From positions 1 through 48,163 of the forward strand of contig JAFGVP010000164.1 of the NCBI GenBank assembly GCA_016937945.1: 48,163 bases of DNA. The letters run 5' to 3'. A program made the translations under genes and the position numbers. The notes under the pieces were generated by a model. It worked only from the letters and a program-made list of their open reading frames with translations. It was not told the DNA's origin and did no database searches. This DNA comes from Pontiellaceae bacterium (GTDB lineage: Bacteria > Verrucomicrobiota > Kiritimatiellia > Kiritimatiellales > Pontiellaceae). This document shows, one piece after another, positions 9,170 through 18,457 of the stretch. Numbering within the stretch: the stretch's first letter is position 1; every line of letters begins with the position of its first letter.

Positions 9170-10852
9170 ATGAACATTGGATTTGGAATGGCGCTGGACG
9201 TTGCCGGGGGACTGGGACTGTTCCTGCTGGGCATGAAGCATATGTCGGAAGGGATTCAGGCCATTGCAGGAGATCGCCTCCGCAAGATGATCGCCGCCGT
9301 CACCAACAACCGGTTTCTCGCGATCCTTGTCGGCGTCATTGTCACATCACTGATTCAGTCCAGTTCGGTGACAACGGTGATGGTCGTAGGCTTTGTTAAC
9401 TCGGGCATCATGAGCCTGATGCAGGCCATCGGCGTGATTTTCGGCGCCAACATCGGAACGACCATCACCGGATGGATCGTTGCCGGCTTCCCGATCGGTA
9501 AATGGGGTCTGCCGATTCTCGGGATAGCGGCTTTCTTTTTCCTGTTTTCCAAGAACGAGCGACTGCGATACACCGGCATGTCCATCATGGGTCTGGGTAT
9601 GGTCTTTTTCGGACTTTCCCTCATGAGCAACGGATTCAAGCCTTTGCGCACGATGCCGGAATTCCAGCAGTGGCTCCATGCATTCGATGCCAGCACCTAT
9701 CTGGGCGTACTGAAGTGTGCAATGATCGGTTGTATCCTGACCATGATCGTGCAGTCCTCATCGGCCATGCTTGCCATTACCATCACGCTGGCCAATCAGG
9801 GAACCATTGAATTTCCTACCGCAGCGGCGCTGGTGCTTGGCGAAAATATCGGCACCACGATTACCGCGGTACTTGCCTCCCTCGGCACCGGGGTTAATGC
9901 CCGGCGGGCGGCAGGCGCTCACGTTGTATTCAATTTGATCGGTGTTTTCTGGATAACCCTGATCTTCCAGCAATACCTGCCGTTCATTGAACGTCTGGTG
10001 GCCGCATTCCCCGATTTGATGTCCAAGCTCCATGAAGGCAAGGAACCGGCAACGAACGTCGGCATTCAAATCGCCGCGGTTCATACGGTCTTCAATGTAA
10101 TCAACACCATCCTGTTTATTCCGCTGTTCAAGCCCGTGGCAAAACTTGTAACCAAACTGGTTCCTGACAAGAAAACCGAAGAGATCAACCATCTTACCTT
10201 CCTCGATATTCGGATGCTCGATACGCCGTCGCTTGGCATTCTCCAGTCACAAGGCCAGATCAATTTCATGGCCGAGAGCGTGGAAGGCATGATGGGTAAA
10301 TTGAGAACCTGTCTGGATTCCGACCAGCCGGATCCGGAACTGAGTCAGAAGATATTCCACCGGGAAGAAATCCTGGACAACGTCCAGAAGGAAATATTCC
10401 TCTTCCTCAGCCAGCTTACAGCGGGTCAGGTCCCGCAGGAAATCACACAGCAGGCCCATATGCAGATGCGCATTGCAGACGAATATGAATCGCTGAGCGA
10501 CTATGCAGCCAATGTACTCAAGGGCCTGCGAAAACTGGAGGAAATGAATCTCAGCCTCGATGAACCGGCGCGCGACAAACTTATCCGCCTGCATGAACGG
10601 GTTGCTCTTTACATTTCCAAGATTAATGCAATGGCAAAGCAGGGCAAGAAAGATACGTTGCCATGGGCAATAGAAGAAGGCGCCAGCATTACCAGCATGA
10701 TGAAGGAGTTCCGCCGGCAGCATCTGGAACGCCTCCAGAAGGAAGAGGTTTCGCCCTTCTTCAGTCTGGCCTTCACCGACATGCTGAACTATTACCGCCG
10801 CATGAAAGACCACGCACTCAACATTGTTGAAGTGGTTGCCGGCGAAAAGTAA
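9170..10852 (+). CDS. Na+/phosphate symporter with PhoU-like C-terminal domain (NptA/PNaS family), copy 2
   Basis: Paralogue of the preceding gene, 560 residues, with the same layout: two Na/Pi-cotransporter repeats (QSSSVTTVMVVGFVNSGIM with GANIGTTIT; QSSSAMLAITITLANQG with GENIGTTIT) and a C-terminal PhoU-like helical domain ending RRMKDHALNIVEVVAGEK. Much of the membrane half is identical or conservative between the copies, so this looks like a tandem duplication followed by divergence, for instance in the loop after TM5 and in the PhoU-like part. ATG 9170 has the ribosome-binding site AGGGAG at 9158-9163. Two candidate Pho boxes precede it and a strong terminator follows. Confidence 0.9.
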   Translation: MNIGFGMALDVAGGLGLFLLGMKHMSEGIQAIAGDRLRKMIAAVTNNRFLAILVGVIVTSLIQSSSVTTVMVVGFVNSGIMSLMQAIGVIFGANIGTTITGWIVAGFPIGKWGLPILGIAAFFFLFSKNERLRYTGMSIMGLGMVFFGLSLMSNGFKPLRTMPEFQQWLHAFDASTYLGVLKCAMIGCILTMIVQSSSAMLAITITLANQGTIEFPTAAALVLGENIGTTITAVLASLGTGVNARRAAGAHVVFNLIGVFWITLIFQQYLPFIERLVAAFPDLMSKLHEGKEPATNVGIQIAAVHTVFNVINTILFIPLFKPVAKLVTKLVPDKKTEEINHLTFLDIRMLDTPSLGILQSQGQINFMAESVEGMMGKLRTCLDSDQPDPELSQKIFHREEILDNVQKEIFLFLSQLTAGQVPQEITQQAHMQMRIADEYESLSDYAANVLKGLRKLEEMNLSLDEPARDKLIRLHERVALYISKINAMAKQGKKDTLPWAIEEGASITSMMKEFRRQHLERLQKEEVSPFFSLAFTDMLNYYRRMKDHALNIVEVVAGEK

Positions 10853-10871
10853 TTGTCCCGACCGCACGTGA

Positions 10872-10905
10872 AAGACCCATCCATTCGCCGGATGGGTCTT
10901 TTTTG
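10872..10905 (+). terminator. Rho-independent terminator after second symporter
   Basis: Stem AAGACCCATCC (10872-10882) with GGATGGGTCTT (10890-10900), loop of 7, then a T-run to 10904. It closes the phoBR-symporter stretch before the porin gene. Confidence 0.9.
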
Positions 10906-10986
10906 TCTGTGCTCAGTCGCACCAGAAGGAAAAAAGCTGCTGACACCTGCACTTGCACCGCAATAACCCAAATGGAGGATGAATAA

Positions 10987-12198
10987 ATGAATGCACGTAC
11001 TGCACAATACACTGTAATGGGACTGGCCCTTTCCGCTGCCGCGGCCTTTGCTGTCCCGGAAGCCGCAAAGGAATCCAGTACACCTGTAGCAGTTGTATCT
11101 GCAGAGGAGATTATCGCGGCTCCGGCCATATCCCTGGAAGACCGAGTCGCGGCACTGGAACTCCTGACGGCAGTACCGGCCGCTCCTGCAAAAACATCCA
11201 GCTGGACCGACAAAGTCACGATCAAGGGAGATGCCCGTTTCCGTTACGAATATCAGGCAAAAGACAGCGATACCGACAAGAGCCGTAGCCGACTTCGGGG
11301 TCGCGTAGGCGCCTACGCAGACGTGAATGACGAAACCAAGGTAGGCATTCGACTGGCAACCGGCAGCGATGAAAGCCCCACCTCCACCAATCAGGATATT
11401 GATGAGTTCGGCTCGGAAAAGGCCATCTGGCTCGATCTGGTATACATCACCTACTCCCCTGAATACCTCCCGGGATTCAGCGGAACGCTGGGTAAGATGA
11501 AACAGCCGTGGACCCTTTCCTCGGACCTGATTTTTGACTCCGATTTTAATCCGGAAGGTCTTAGTGCATCGCAGAAGCTGGTCAGCTCCGAAGGATTCGA
11601 CCTCAGCTCCCAGTTCGGTTACTTCACGATGGCCGAAGAAGGGACTGAAGACGTGAATCTCGGAACAGCCCAGCTGATCGCCAAGGCCGATATTTCTGAA
11701 GATATTGATCTGACGGCATCCATGGGCGCGTTTCTTTACGGAAATCTGGAAGGCTACACCATCCCGACCTTCGGAACCAAGGTCGCCCGCAACGGTAACA
11801 CCGATGACGGCGTCGGAAACTACATGTATGGTTACGAACTGGTTGACGGTTCTGTCATACTGAACATCAAGAAAGGTCCCCTTCCGTTCAAGGTCTTCGG
11901 CGAATTGGTCAACAACCTTGCGGACAATGTCTCGGAAGATACCGCATGGCTGGTCGGCGTCGGCACCAAAGTAAAGAAGGTTTCCCTGAGCTATAACTAT
12001 CGCGACATGGAAGCCGATTCGGTTCTGGGCGCTCTGGCCGATGGCGACTTCGGCGGACCGGGAGGCAAAGGTCACAAGGTAAAAGCCTCCTATCCGCTGG
12101 CGAAAAACCTCAACCTCGATCTGATCTACCAGCGCATCAACACCATCAGCGATGTGGATATCGACAAGGCTCAGGTCGACGTATCGGTTAAGTTCTAA
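10987..12198 (+). CDS. Outer-membrane porin, probable phosphate-regulon porin
   Basis: Exported beta-barrel protein of 403 residues. A signal peptide is visible (about 1-22, with hydrophobic VMGLALSAAAAFA), then a short helical segment EDRVAALELLTAV resembling a trimerisation coiled coil. The barrel region opens VTIKGDARFRYEYQ and contains SRLRGRVGAYADVNDETKVG and GIRLATGSDESPTSTNQD, matching my memory of the putative-porin family (Porin_5-like). The last residue is Phe, as usual for outer-membrane barrels. The setting between phosphate symporters and pstS suggests phosphate entry across the outer membrane, as OprP/OprO do elsewhere; that role is inferred. The ribosome-binding site is GGAGG at 10974-10978. 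No clear Pho box was seen before it. Confidence 0.8.
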   Translation: MNARTAQYTVMGLALSAAAAFAVPEAAKESSTPVAVVSAEEIIAAPAISLEDRVAALELLTAVPAAPAKTSSWTDKVTIKGDARFRYEYQAKDSDTDKSRSRLRGRVGAYADVNDETKVGIRLATGSDESPTSTNQDIDEFGSEKAIWLDLVYITYSPEYLPGFSGTLGKMKQPWTLSSDLIFDSDFNPEGLSASQKLVSSEGFDLSSQFGYFTMAEEGTEDVNLGTAQLIAKADISEDIDLTASMGAFLYGNLEGYTIPTFGTKVARNGNTDDGVGNYMYGYELVDGSVILNIKKGPLPFKVFGELVNNLADNVSEDTAWLVGVGTKVKKVSLSYNYRDMEADSVLGALADGDFGGPGGKGHKVKASYPLAKNLNLDLIYQRINTISDVDIDKAQVDVSVKF

Positions 12199-12223
12199 TA
12201 CACGGAATAATCATGCTTATGGC

Positions 12224-12251
12224 AAAGGGCGCTCTCCGGAGTGCCCTTTTT
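12224..12251 (+). terminator. Rho-independent terminator after porin
   Basis: AAAGGGC (12224-12230) pairs with GCCCTTT (12243-12249), the stem being extended inward by GCTC/GGAG pairing, followed by further T residues. Confidence 0.85.
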
Positions 12252-12264
12252 CATGTTTTGGAAT

Positions 12265-12290
12265 CGTTAGTTCTAACGCGTTCCAAACAT
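12265..12290. promoter_or_regulatory. Possible Pho-box half-sites before pstS
   Basis: CGTTAG-TT-CTAACG at 12265-12278 is a perfect 6-bp inverted repeat of the half-site used elsewhere as a direct repeat. CTAACGC (12273) is followed 11 bases later by CAAACAT (12284), a weaker direct repeat. It lies about 85 bases before the pstS start. The match is less clear than at the other sites. Confidence 0.35.
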
Positions 12291-12374
12291 TTAAATCATA
12301 CAGCCCTAACCGAAGCCATACACGCTCAACATGATTTGAGGAGAGACTCAAAGAAAACCAACAAGGAGTTCATT

Positions 12375-13190
12375 ATGAAAAAGGTTATCGCTATCGCAGT
12401 CGTTGCCGCCTCCGTAGGCGTTGCATCCGCTCAAGACAAGATTGTTATCGACGGGTCCACCACCGTAGGCCCGATCGCCAAAGCATTTGCTGAATACTTC
12501 ATGGCCGCTCACAGCGAAGTCAACGTGACCGTATCCGAATCCGGTAGCGGAAACGGCGCCAAGGGTCTGCTTAACGGTACCTGCGATGTCGGCGATATGT
12601 CGCGCCCGATGAAGGACGGAGAATTCAAGGCCTGTGCAGAAAAAGGCATCCAGCCGGTAGCACACGTAGTTGCTCTGGATGGACTGCCGATCCTCGTTCA
12701 CCCCTCCAATCCGGTGAAAGACCTGACGGTTGAACAGGTTCGCAAGATTTACCTTGGTGAAATCACCAACTGGAAGGAAGTCGGCGGACCGGACATGGCC
12801 ATCGTTTCCATCTCCCGCGACACCAACAGCGGCACCTATGAGACCTTCGAAGGTATGGTCATGAACAAGCAGAAGATTCATGAAGGCTGTGAATATGTAG
12901 GATCCAACGGCGCCGTTCGCCAGCGCGTACAGAGCACCCCGGCCGCCATCGGCTATGCCGGGCTGGGCTTTGTTGACAAAACCGTCAAGGCCCTCAAGGT
13001 CAACGGCGTATTTCCATCCGCAGAAACCGTTCAGAGCGGCGAATACCCGATTGCCCGCCCGCTGTTCATGTACACCAATGGCTACCCGAAACTCGGAACC
13101 CCGCTGTATCAGTTCATCACCATCTACCTGAGCGAAGACGGCCAGGAAATGGTGGAGGAAAAGGGATTCATTCCGGTTACCGCATATTAA
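12375..13190 (+). CDS. pstS: Phosphate ABC transporter substrate-binding protein PstS
   Basis: Periplasmic phosphate-binding protein of 271 residues. ATG 12375 follows AAGGAG at 12363-12368 and gives a clean signal peptide, MKKVIAIAVVAASVGVASA, with cleavage after ASA; the upstream in-frame codons are not needed. Phosphate-binding motifs are present: VIDGSTTVGPI near the mature N terminus, SESGSGNGAKGL and SISRDTNSGTYETFEG. These Ser, Thr, Arg and Asp residues coordinate phosphate in PstS. It is shorter than E. coli PstS (~346) and of the compact PstS/SphX kind. A terminator follows, then pstCAB-phoU. Confidence 0.94.
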   Translation: MKKVIAIAVVAASVGVASAQDKIVIDGSTTVGPIAKAFAEYFMAAHSEVNVTVSESGSGNGAKGLLNGTCDVGDMSRPMKDGEFKACAEKGIQPVAHVVALDGLPILVHPSNPVKDLTVEQVRKIYLGEITNWKEVGGPDMAIVSISRDTNSGTYETFEGMVMNKQKIHEGCEYVGSNGAVRQRVQSTPAAIGYAGLGFVDKTVKALKVNGVFPSAETVQSGEYPIARPLFMYTNGYPKLGTPLYQFITIYLSEDGQEMVEEKGFIPVTAY

Positions 13191-13211
13191 TTTCACCATC
13201 AGGTGAATTGC

Positions 13212-13246
13212 GAGGCGCACCCGGAAGGCTGCGCCTCTTAACTTTT
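13212..13246 (+). terminator. Hairpin terminator or attenuator between pstS and pstC
   Basis: GAGGCGCA (13212-13219) pairs with TGCGCCTC (13230-13237), then TTAACTTTT. A smaller hairpin, TTCACC/GGTGAA, lies just upstream at 13192-13207. Partial termination here would give more pstS than pstCAB transcript, as expected for a binding-protein gene. Confidence 0.7.
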
Positions 13247-13278
13247 CCATAACATGCTCACCCAACGCACATCGCCTG

Positions 13279-13296
13279 CTAATTATATACTAACAT
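13279..13296 (-). promoter_or_regulatory. Candidate Pho box before pstC
   Basis: CTAATTA (13279-13285) and CTAACAT (13290-13296), with an 11-bp period. It sits 38 bases before the pstC start, so pstCAB-phoU may have its own PhoB-dependent promoter besides read-through from pstS. Confidence 0.5.
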
Positions 13297-13333
13297 TTGC
13301 TCTGCAACATACGTGCGACTTTAAGAGGAATCT

Positions 13334-14485
13334 ATGTCCATGAATGGAAACACAAATAAAAGTCTCGTTATGAGCGATGCCGCCAGTGTCCGCCTTCGGC
13401 TCGGTAACTGGATCGGACAGGGAGTGCTCTTCCTGATTACATCGCTCTCAACGTTTGCGGTATTCTTCATCTTTTACTTCATCATCAAGGATGCGATCCC
13501 GTTCTTCAAAACAGAGGGTTTCAAGGAACTTTTTACCGGAACACACTGGTACCCATCAGCTCATCCGGCAGAATTCGGAGCCCTGCCGCTCTTTGCGGGA
13601 ACGGCACTGGTCACCGTCGGTGCGATTCTCGTTGCGGTTCCGCTCGGTATTTCAGCAGCCGTCTGCCTGAGCGATCTGCTGCCCTTTAAAATCCGGCAGG
13701 TTGTTAAACCGATGATTGAAATCCTGGCGGCAATTCCTTCGGTTGCTTACGGCTTTTTCGCGCTCGTTGTATTTGCCCCCATGCTGCAGGAAAAAGGGGG
13801 CACTCTGCTGAGCACCGGCGCCTGGTTGATTCTTGGCCCCATCTTTGCGCTGCTCGTTGTGGTGGCCGGCGATCTGTTGCTGGACAGACTCAGAACCCGA
13901 ATCAAAAACACAAAACTGGCCGCAATCACGGTATTTTCCGTGCTGGGTTCGGCCGCCTTCTTCCTGATCTATCGCGTGGCTGGCCAGCTGGCAGGCATCG
14001 AGATCAGCAGCGGAACCAACGCATTCAACGTATCGATCATTCTGGGTATCATGGCCTTGCCGACAGTGGTCAGTGTTTCTGAAGATGCTCTTCAGGCCGC
14101 AGGGCGTGAATTGCGTGAAGGCTCATACGCCCTCGGCGCAACCCGTGCCGAAACCATTCTGAAAACCATTATTCCGGCGTCCGTCAGTGGAATTCTGGCC
14201 GCCGTTATTCTCGGGGTCATGCGCGCCGTTGGCGAAACCATGGTGGTCTGGATGGCCTCCGGCAACGCCGCCAGGATTCCTGAACCGTGGTATAACGTAC
14301 TACAACCGGTCCGAACGCTCACGGCAACCATCGCCGGCGATATGGGCGAAGCGGATCATGTGACAGGATCCTCACGATTCCACGTACTCTTTGCATTGGC
14401 GCTCTGCCTGCTCGCCTTTTCATTCCTGATGAACCTCGCCAGCGAAACCATCGTTAAGCGCTCACGCAAGAAACTGGGAAAATAA
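13334..14485 (+). CDS. pstC: Phosphate ABC transporter permease PstC
   Basis: Inner-membrane permease of 383 residues. An N-terminal helix (about 25-50) is followed by the binding-protein-dependent transport domain. The cytoplasmic coupling loop reads GRELREGSYALGATRAETIL (EAA-like motif contacting PstB). The sequence EILAAIPSVAYGFFALVVF is typical of PstC. It is somewhat longer than E. coli PstC (319), the extra being a loop around residues 175-215. A ribosome-binding site AGAGGA precedes ATG 13334. pstA begins 3 bases after the stop. Confidence 0.93.
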   Translation: MSMNGNTNKSLVMSDAASVRLRLGNWIGQGVLFLITSLSTFAVFFIFYFIIKDAIPFFKTEGFKELFTGTHWYPSAHPAEFGALPLFAGTALVTVGAILVAVPLGISAAVCLSDLLPFKIRQVVKPMIEILAAIPSVAYGFFALVVFAPMLQEKGGTLLSTGAWLILGPIFALLVVVAGDLLLDRLRTRIKNTKLAAITVFSVLGSAAFFLIYRVAGQLAGIEISSGTNAFNVSIILGIMALPTVVSVSEDALQAAGRELREGSYALGATRAETILKTIIPASVSGILAAVILGVMRAVGETMVVWMASGNAARIPEPWYNVLQPVRTLTATIAGDMGEADHVTGSSRFHVLFALALCLLAFSFLMNLASETIVKRSRKKLGK

Positions 14486-14488
14486 GTC

Positions 14489-16003
14489 ATGCGCCTTGAA
14501 ACCAGAAAACTTCTCGATAAAGCCTTCTCCGGGTTCGGACTGATCGCCATCGTCATCATGGCACTCGCGCTGGTCTTCATTCTCGCCCCGATTGTCAGCC
14601 GTGGATCCAAGGCCTTTGTATTCAAAGGAACAATCGAACACCGCCGGGTCATGCTCGAGCTCTTCGACCGCGGAAATGTCGATAAGTTCCATAAAGAAAG
14701 AGACGAAGTCGGCAAAGCCCGCGAACCGATCTATGCCATGATGGCCGAATTCGAGGCAAAGACGCTTGAACTTGAAACATCCATTGAAACCACGCTGGAT
14801 GAAATCAAGAACGAGGACCGAAATCTGCGCAAAGAGGTCAGCCGGCTGAAAAAAGTCACCCCGAGAGATGATGTGCTCATTGCTGAACTGGAAGCCCGAC
14901 GGGAACAGTTTAAGACCCGGGAAGCGGAGCTGAAGGCGCAGCGAAGCGAACTCGATGATACCCGCTCTGCACCCTATGAAGAGCTTAAGGACACCGTTGA
15001 AGAGCTTTTCGGCCCGATTCCGGGCGACAAAACTCCGGTTTTGGTCCGACAGCGATACGGACAGACCCGCTGGGATCGCTCCCTCATTAAGCTGCATGAA
15101 CTGCTCTACACCGAGGAGTGGGACTATTCCAGCCCGGACGGAATCGGGGTAAAGGTTGAAACGCCGCGATCAGAACTCTTTGCCGGAACCTGCCTCGAAC
15201 CGCTCTTTTCATATACGGAAGAGAACATTCCGCAAATGATGCGACCAAGGACAACCTTCTATTGGCAGTTCATCACTGACGTGTCCAAGGGCGACAATTT
15301 TTTCGGCGGCATCTGGCCTGCCGTACTCGGGACGATCTACCTGACGCTCGGCTCGATGATCTTTGCCATCCCGATGGGCGTCATTGCCGCCATTTATCTC
15401 TGCGAATATGCAAAAGAAGGCCGCGTGATCAGCTTCCTTCGGGTCTGTATCAGCACGCTGGCCGGCGTTCCCAGCATTGTATTCGGTCTCTTCGGCCTCG
15501 CGTTCTTCCTGAATACCATTCACGTATCCAGCTCAAAGAGCGTACTGGCCGGATCGCTGACCCTGTCCCTGCTGATTCTCCCGACCATTATCCGTTCTGC
15601 CGAGGAGGCCATCCTGGCCGTTCCGCGCAGCTATAAGGAAGCCGCCTTCGGGCTGGGTGCCGGACGCTGGCGCACGGTGCTGACGGTTATTCTTCCGGCC
15701 GCCCTGCCCGGAATTCTCACCGGTGTGGTGATCAGTATGGGACGTGCCGCCGGCGAAACGGCGCCGATTATTTTTACCGCAGCGGTCAGCGTTGGACTGC
15801 CCCTTAAAATCTGGGAGACCATGACCGAGCCGACGCCGGCCCTTCCCTGGAACATTTACAATCTTTGCACGGAACATGAAGCCGTGGATGAAATCCGGCA
15901 CGTGCAGTATGGCATGGTGCTGACCTTGGTCGCCATTGTGCTGATCCTGAACCTGTTTGCCATTTTTATGCGCGCGCGCATTTCCAAGAAACTGAGAGGA
16001 TGA
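14489..16003 (+). CDS. pstA: Phosphate ABC transporter permease PstA with long coiled-coil insertion
   Basis: Permease of 504 residues, against about 296 in E. coli. TM1 lies at about 17-37. It is followed by roughly 225 residues of hydrophilic, charged sequence, much of it heptad-like ([47 protein letters not shown]), before the conserved transport domain begins near residue 265 ([20 protein letters not shown]). The EAA-type coupling loop is [20 protein letters not shown]. By topology the insert should lie outside the cytoplasm, next to PstS. The reading frame is intact and the gene is tightly packed between pstC and pstB, so this is a domain insertion and not an error. Confidence 0.9.
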   Translation: MRLETRKLLDKAFSGFGLIAIVIMALALVFILAPIVSRGSKAFVFKGTIEHRRVMLELFDRGNVDKFHKERDEVGKAREPIYAMMAEFEAKTLELETSIETTLDEIKNEDRNLRKEVSRLKKVTPRDDVLIAELEARREQFKTREAELKAQRSELDDTRSAPYEELKDTVEELFGPIPGDKTPVLVRQRYGQTRWDRSLIKLHELLYTEEWDYSSPDGIGVKVETPRSELFAGTCLEPLFSYTEENIPQMMRPRTTFYWQFITDVSKGDNFFGGIWPAVLGTIYLTLGSMIFAIPMGVIAAIYLCEYAKEGRVISFLRVCISTLAGVPSIVFGLFGLAFFLNTIHVSSSKSVLAGSLTLSLLILPTIIRSAEEAILAVPRSYKEAAFGLGAGRWRTVLTVILPAALPGILTGVVISMGRAAGETAPIIFTAAVSVGLPLKIWETMTEPTPALPWNIYNLCTEHEAVDEIRHVQYGMVLTLVAIVLILNLFAIFMRARISKKLRG

Positions 16004-16004
16004 T

Positions 16005-16826
16005 ATGAGCGAAGAAATCACCCTGAGAAAATTTGACCAGTTCGCTGAACACAGCAGTTCAGGTGAACCGTCGGAGATCCACATCGAAGCAAAGGACTTT
16101 TCCCTGTTCTACGGCGACTTTGAAGCCGTGCGCAAGGTGAGCCTGAAAATTCCGCGCCGCATGGTCACGGCCATGATCGGCCCAAGCGGATGCGGAAAAA
16201 GCACCCTGCTCCGCTCCATCAACCGCATGAACGACCTGATTCCCTCCACGCACGCCAAGGGGGAAATGGTTTTCGACGGGCACAACATTTATGACCGAAA
16301 CATTGACGTGGTGACACTCCGGTCGCGCGTCGGTATGGTCTTCCAGAAACCCAACGTATTTCCGAAATCCATTTTCGACAACGTGGCCTATGGCCCCCGC
16401 CTGCAGGGCATAACGAACAAACAGCAGCTGAGCGAGATTGTTGAAACCAGCCTGCGCCAGGCGGCCATCTGGAACGAAGTGAAGGATCGTCTATCCAGCA
16501 ATGCACTGGGCATGTCCGGCGGACAGCAGCAGCGCCTCTGCATTGCCCGAGCCCTGGCCATCAAACCGGAAATCCTTCTGATGGATGAGCCGACTTCGGC
16601 ACTCGATCCCAAGGCAACCGCCAAGATCGAGGACCTGATCGGTGAGCTTCGCGAAAACTATACGATCATCATTGTCACTCACAATATGCAGCAGGCGGCT
16701 CGTGTTTCCGACCTCACAGCTTTCATGTATGAAGGCGTGCTGGTAGAATTCGGTAAAACCAAGCAACTGTTTACGAATCCGAAAAACATCCAGACGGAAA
16801 ATTATATTACCGGACGCTTCGGCTAA
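16005..16826 (+). CDS. pstB: Phosphate ABC transporter ATP-binding protein PstB
   Basis: ABC ATPase of 273 residues that powers PstCA. Walker A is GPSGCGKS, the Q-loop region reads [15 protein letters not shown], the signature is [16 protein letters not shown] and Walker B is [13 protein letters not shown]; the H-loop His follows in [16 protein letters not shown]. The pattern with [17 protein letters not shown] is specific to PstB among ABC ATPases. An N-terminal extension of about 25 residues precedes the core. It begins 1 base after the pstA stop, so translation is coupled. Confidence 0.96.
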   Translation: MSEEITLRKFDQFAEHSSSGEPSEIHIEAKDFSLFYGDFEAVRKVSLKIPRRMVTAMIGPSGCGKSTLLRSINRMNDLIPSTHAKGEMVFDGHNIYDRNIDVVTLRSRVGMVFQKPNVFPKSIFDNVAYGPRLQGITNKQQLSEIVETSLRQAAIWNEVKDRLSSNALGMSGGQQQRLCIARALAIKPEILLMDEPTSALDPKATAKIEDLIGELRENYTIIIVTHNMQQAARVSDLTAFMYEGVLVEFGKTKQLFTNPKNIQTENYITGRFG

Positions 16827-16883
16827 AAGGCAACCCGCAGAAAAAAACGACAAGATACTACGAACGGTTTGAAGGAGAGCAGC

Positions 16884-17543
16884 ATGGCAAAGCATTTGGA
16901 AAAAGAACTTGATCGGCTGAAGAAGCTGATCTACTCGCTGAGCGCACGGGTGGATGAAAATCTGGAACTGGCCGTCAAATCCTTTCAGGAAAACGATGCC
17001 GAGCTCGCCCGAAAGATTATTGACGCCGACCACGAAATCGACGATCTGGAAGTTGAGGTGGAAGAGGAATGCCTGAAGGCGCTGGCACTCTACCAGCCCG
17101 TGGCCATCGACCTGCGCTTTATCATCGCCGTCATGAAGATGAACAGCGATTTAGAGCGAATCGGCGATCTGGCCTCCGACATCGCAAAAAATGGAATGTA
17201 TATAAACCAGTCGCGCAAACCGAAGATTCCGCTCGACCTCCATCAGATGACCTATCTGGCGAAAGCCATTGTCCGCAAGAGTCTGGACTCGCTGCTGAAC
17301 ATTGACGCGTATCTGGCGAGGGAAGTCCTAAAGGATGACGAAGAAATCAACTCTATGAAGGCCGAAATGAAGGCCGAAATCGTGGAAGCCCTTCAGCGGG
17401 AACCGGAGCACGCCGAGGTTCTGATCACCCTGCTGGCGGTCACCCACCGGCTTGAGCGCATCGGAGACCACGCCTGCAATATTGCGGAGGACGTCATCTA
17501 CATGGTGGAGGCCGACATCGTGCGCCATCAGTTTGATGAGTAG
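16884..17543 (+). CDS. phoU: Phosphate signalling protein PhoU
   Basis: Helical protein of 219 residues made of two three-helix bundles, each with the metal-binding motif of the family: VIAVMKMNSDLERIGDLASD-like sequence at about 90-110 and LLAVTHRLERIGDHACNIAED at about 180-200. PhoU links the Pst transporter to PhoR and keeps the regulon off when phosphate is plentiful. ATG 16884 follows AAGGAGAG at 16872-16879; the TTG at 16869 would overlap that site and is rejected. It is the last gene of the pstCAB-phoU unit and is followed by a terminator. Confidence 0.94.
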   Translation: MAKHLEKELDRLKKLIYSLSARVDENLELAVKSFQENDAELARKIIDADHEIDDLEVEVEEECLKALALYQPVAIDLRFIIAVMKMNSDLERIGDLASDIAKNGMYINQSRKPKIPLDLHQMTYLAKAIVRKSLDSLLNIDAYLAREVLKDDEEINSMKAEMKAEIVEALQREPEHAEVLITLLAVTHRLERIGDHACNIAEDVIYMVEADIVRHQFDE

Positions 17544-17554
17544 CGGATATCAGA

Positions 17555-17586
17555 AAAGGACGGCCAGAGAGCCGTCCTTTACAATT
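17555..17586. terminator. Bidirectional terminator between phoU and rph
   Basis: AAAGGACGGC (17555-17564) pairs perfectly with GCCGTCCTTT (17571-17580), with a 6-base loop and T/A flanks on both sides. It serves phoU on the plus strand and rph on the minus strand. Confidence 0.88.
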
Positions 17587-17604
17587 TTAAAGGGTGGATG
17601 ATCG

Positions 17605-18387
17605 CTACCCGATTGCCGCTTTCTGCAGCTCCACCAGCTCGCTGATACCCTTTTCAGCCAGAGACATCATCTGTAGCAGCTCATCCTTGCTGAACGGCGC
17701 GCCTTCGGCCGTACCCTGCACTTCGATGATCTTGCCCGATTCTGTCATCACAAAGTTGGCATCCACTTCTGCGGCGGAATCTTCGAGATAGCACAGATCG
17801 AGAATCGGAACGCCTTTATTGATACCGGCGCTGATGGCCGCCAATCCCTCAATCACAGGATCCTGCTTGAGCAGGCCATCCTTCATCAGCCGCTTGACCG
17901 CCAGCTTCAGCGCAACATAGGCGCCCGTGATGGATGCCGTACGCGTTCCGCCATCGGCCTGAATGACATCGCAGTCCAGATAAATCTGCCGGCGCCCGAG
18001 CTTTTCAAGATCCACAACCGCCCGAAGGGAACGCCCGATCAGGCGCTGGATTTCCATGGTTCGTCCGCCGATCTTTCCCTGCGAGGCCTCCCGCTTGGTC
18101 CGATCCTGCGTTGCGCCGGGGAGCATGCTGTATTCCGCCGTCACCCAACCGCCGGGCACGTTTTGGTAACGCATCCAGCCGGGTACGCTTTCTTCCACGC
18201 TGGCCGTACAAATGACACGGGTATTTCCCATTTCAACCAGTACCGAACCCTTGGCCGATGTTATAAAATTCGTTGTAAACCGGACCGGACGCAACTCATC
18301 CGACTTCCGGCCGTCGATCCGTTTATCCGTGTTATCCACTACTGAATCGAGGTTGATTCCGCCGCTTAAATTGATTTCTTTCTTCAT
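17605..18387 (-). CDS. rph: Ribonuclease PH
   Basis: Phosphorolytic 3'-5' exoribonuclease that trims tRNA 3' ends. The core begins [14 protein letters not shown] and includes [13 protein letters not shown], the phosphate-binding region [19 protein letters not shown] and [20 protein letters not shown]. Length is 260 residues from ATG 18387, about 20 longer at the N terminus than typical RNase PH (~238). A GTG at 18435 gives a still longer form; neither start has a clear ribosome-binding site. Divergent from rpmH; the shared ~130 bases must hold both promoters. Confidence 0.94.
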   Translation of the reverse strand: MKKEINLSGGINLDSVVDNTDKRIDGRKSDELRPVRFTTNFITSAKGSVLVEMGNTRVICTASVEESVPGWMRYQNVPGGWVTAEYSMLPGATQDRTKREASQGKIGGRTMEIQRLIGRSLRAVVDLEKLGRRQIYLDCDVIQADGGTRTASITGAYVALKLAVKRLMKDGLLKQDPVIEGLAAISAGINKGVPILDLCYLEDSAAEVDANFVMTESGKIIEVQGTAEGAPFSKDELLQMMSLAEKGISELVELQKAAIG

Positions 18388-18457
18388 AGTGCGCGCATCG
18401 TGGCGGAGTCGCCGGATGATTGCAATGTCCGACACCAGAAAATCGACGCAAATGAGT

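Noticed and set aside
10905..10986. Pho box before the porin gene
   Set aside because: CTGACA and CACC words are present but no 11-bp-period repeat of the half-site found elsewhere could be seen.
18315..18345. Two TTATCC-like words suggesting DnaA boxes near rpmH
   Set aside because: They lie inside rph coding sequence, are only two, and no dnaA or AT-rich unwinding region is nearby, so an origin is not supported.
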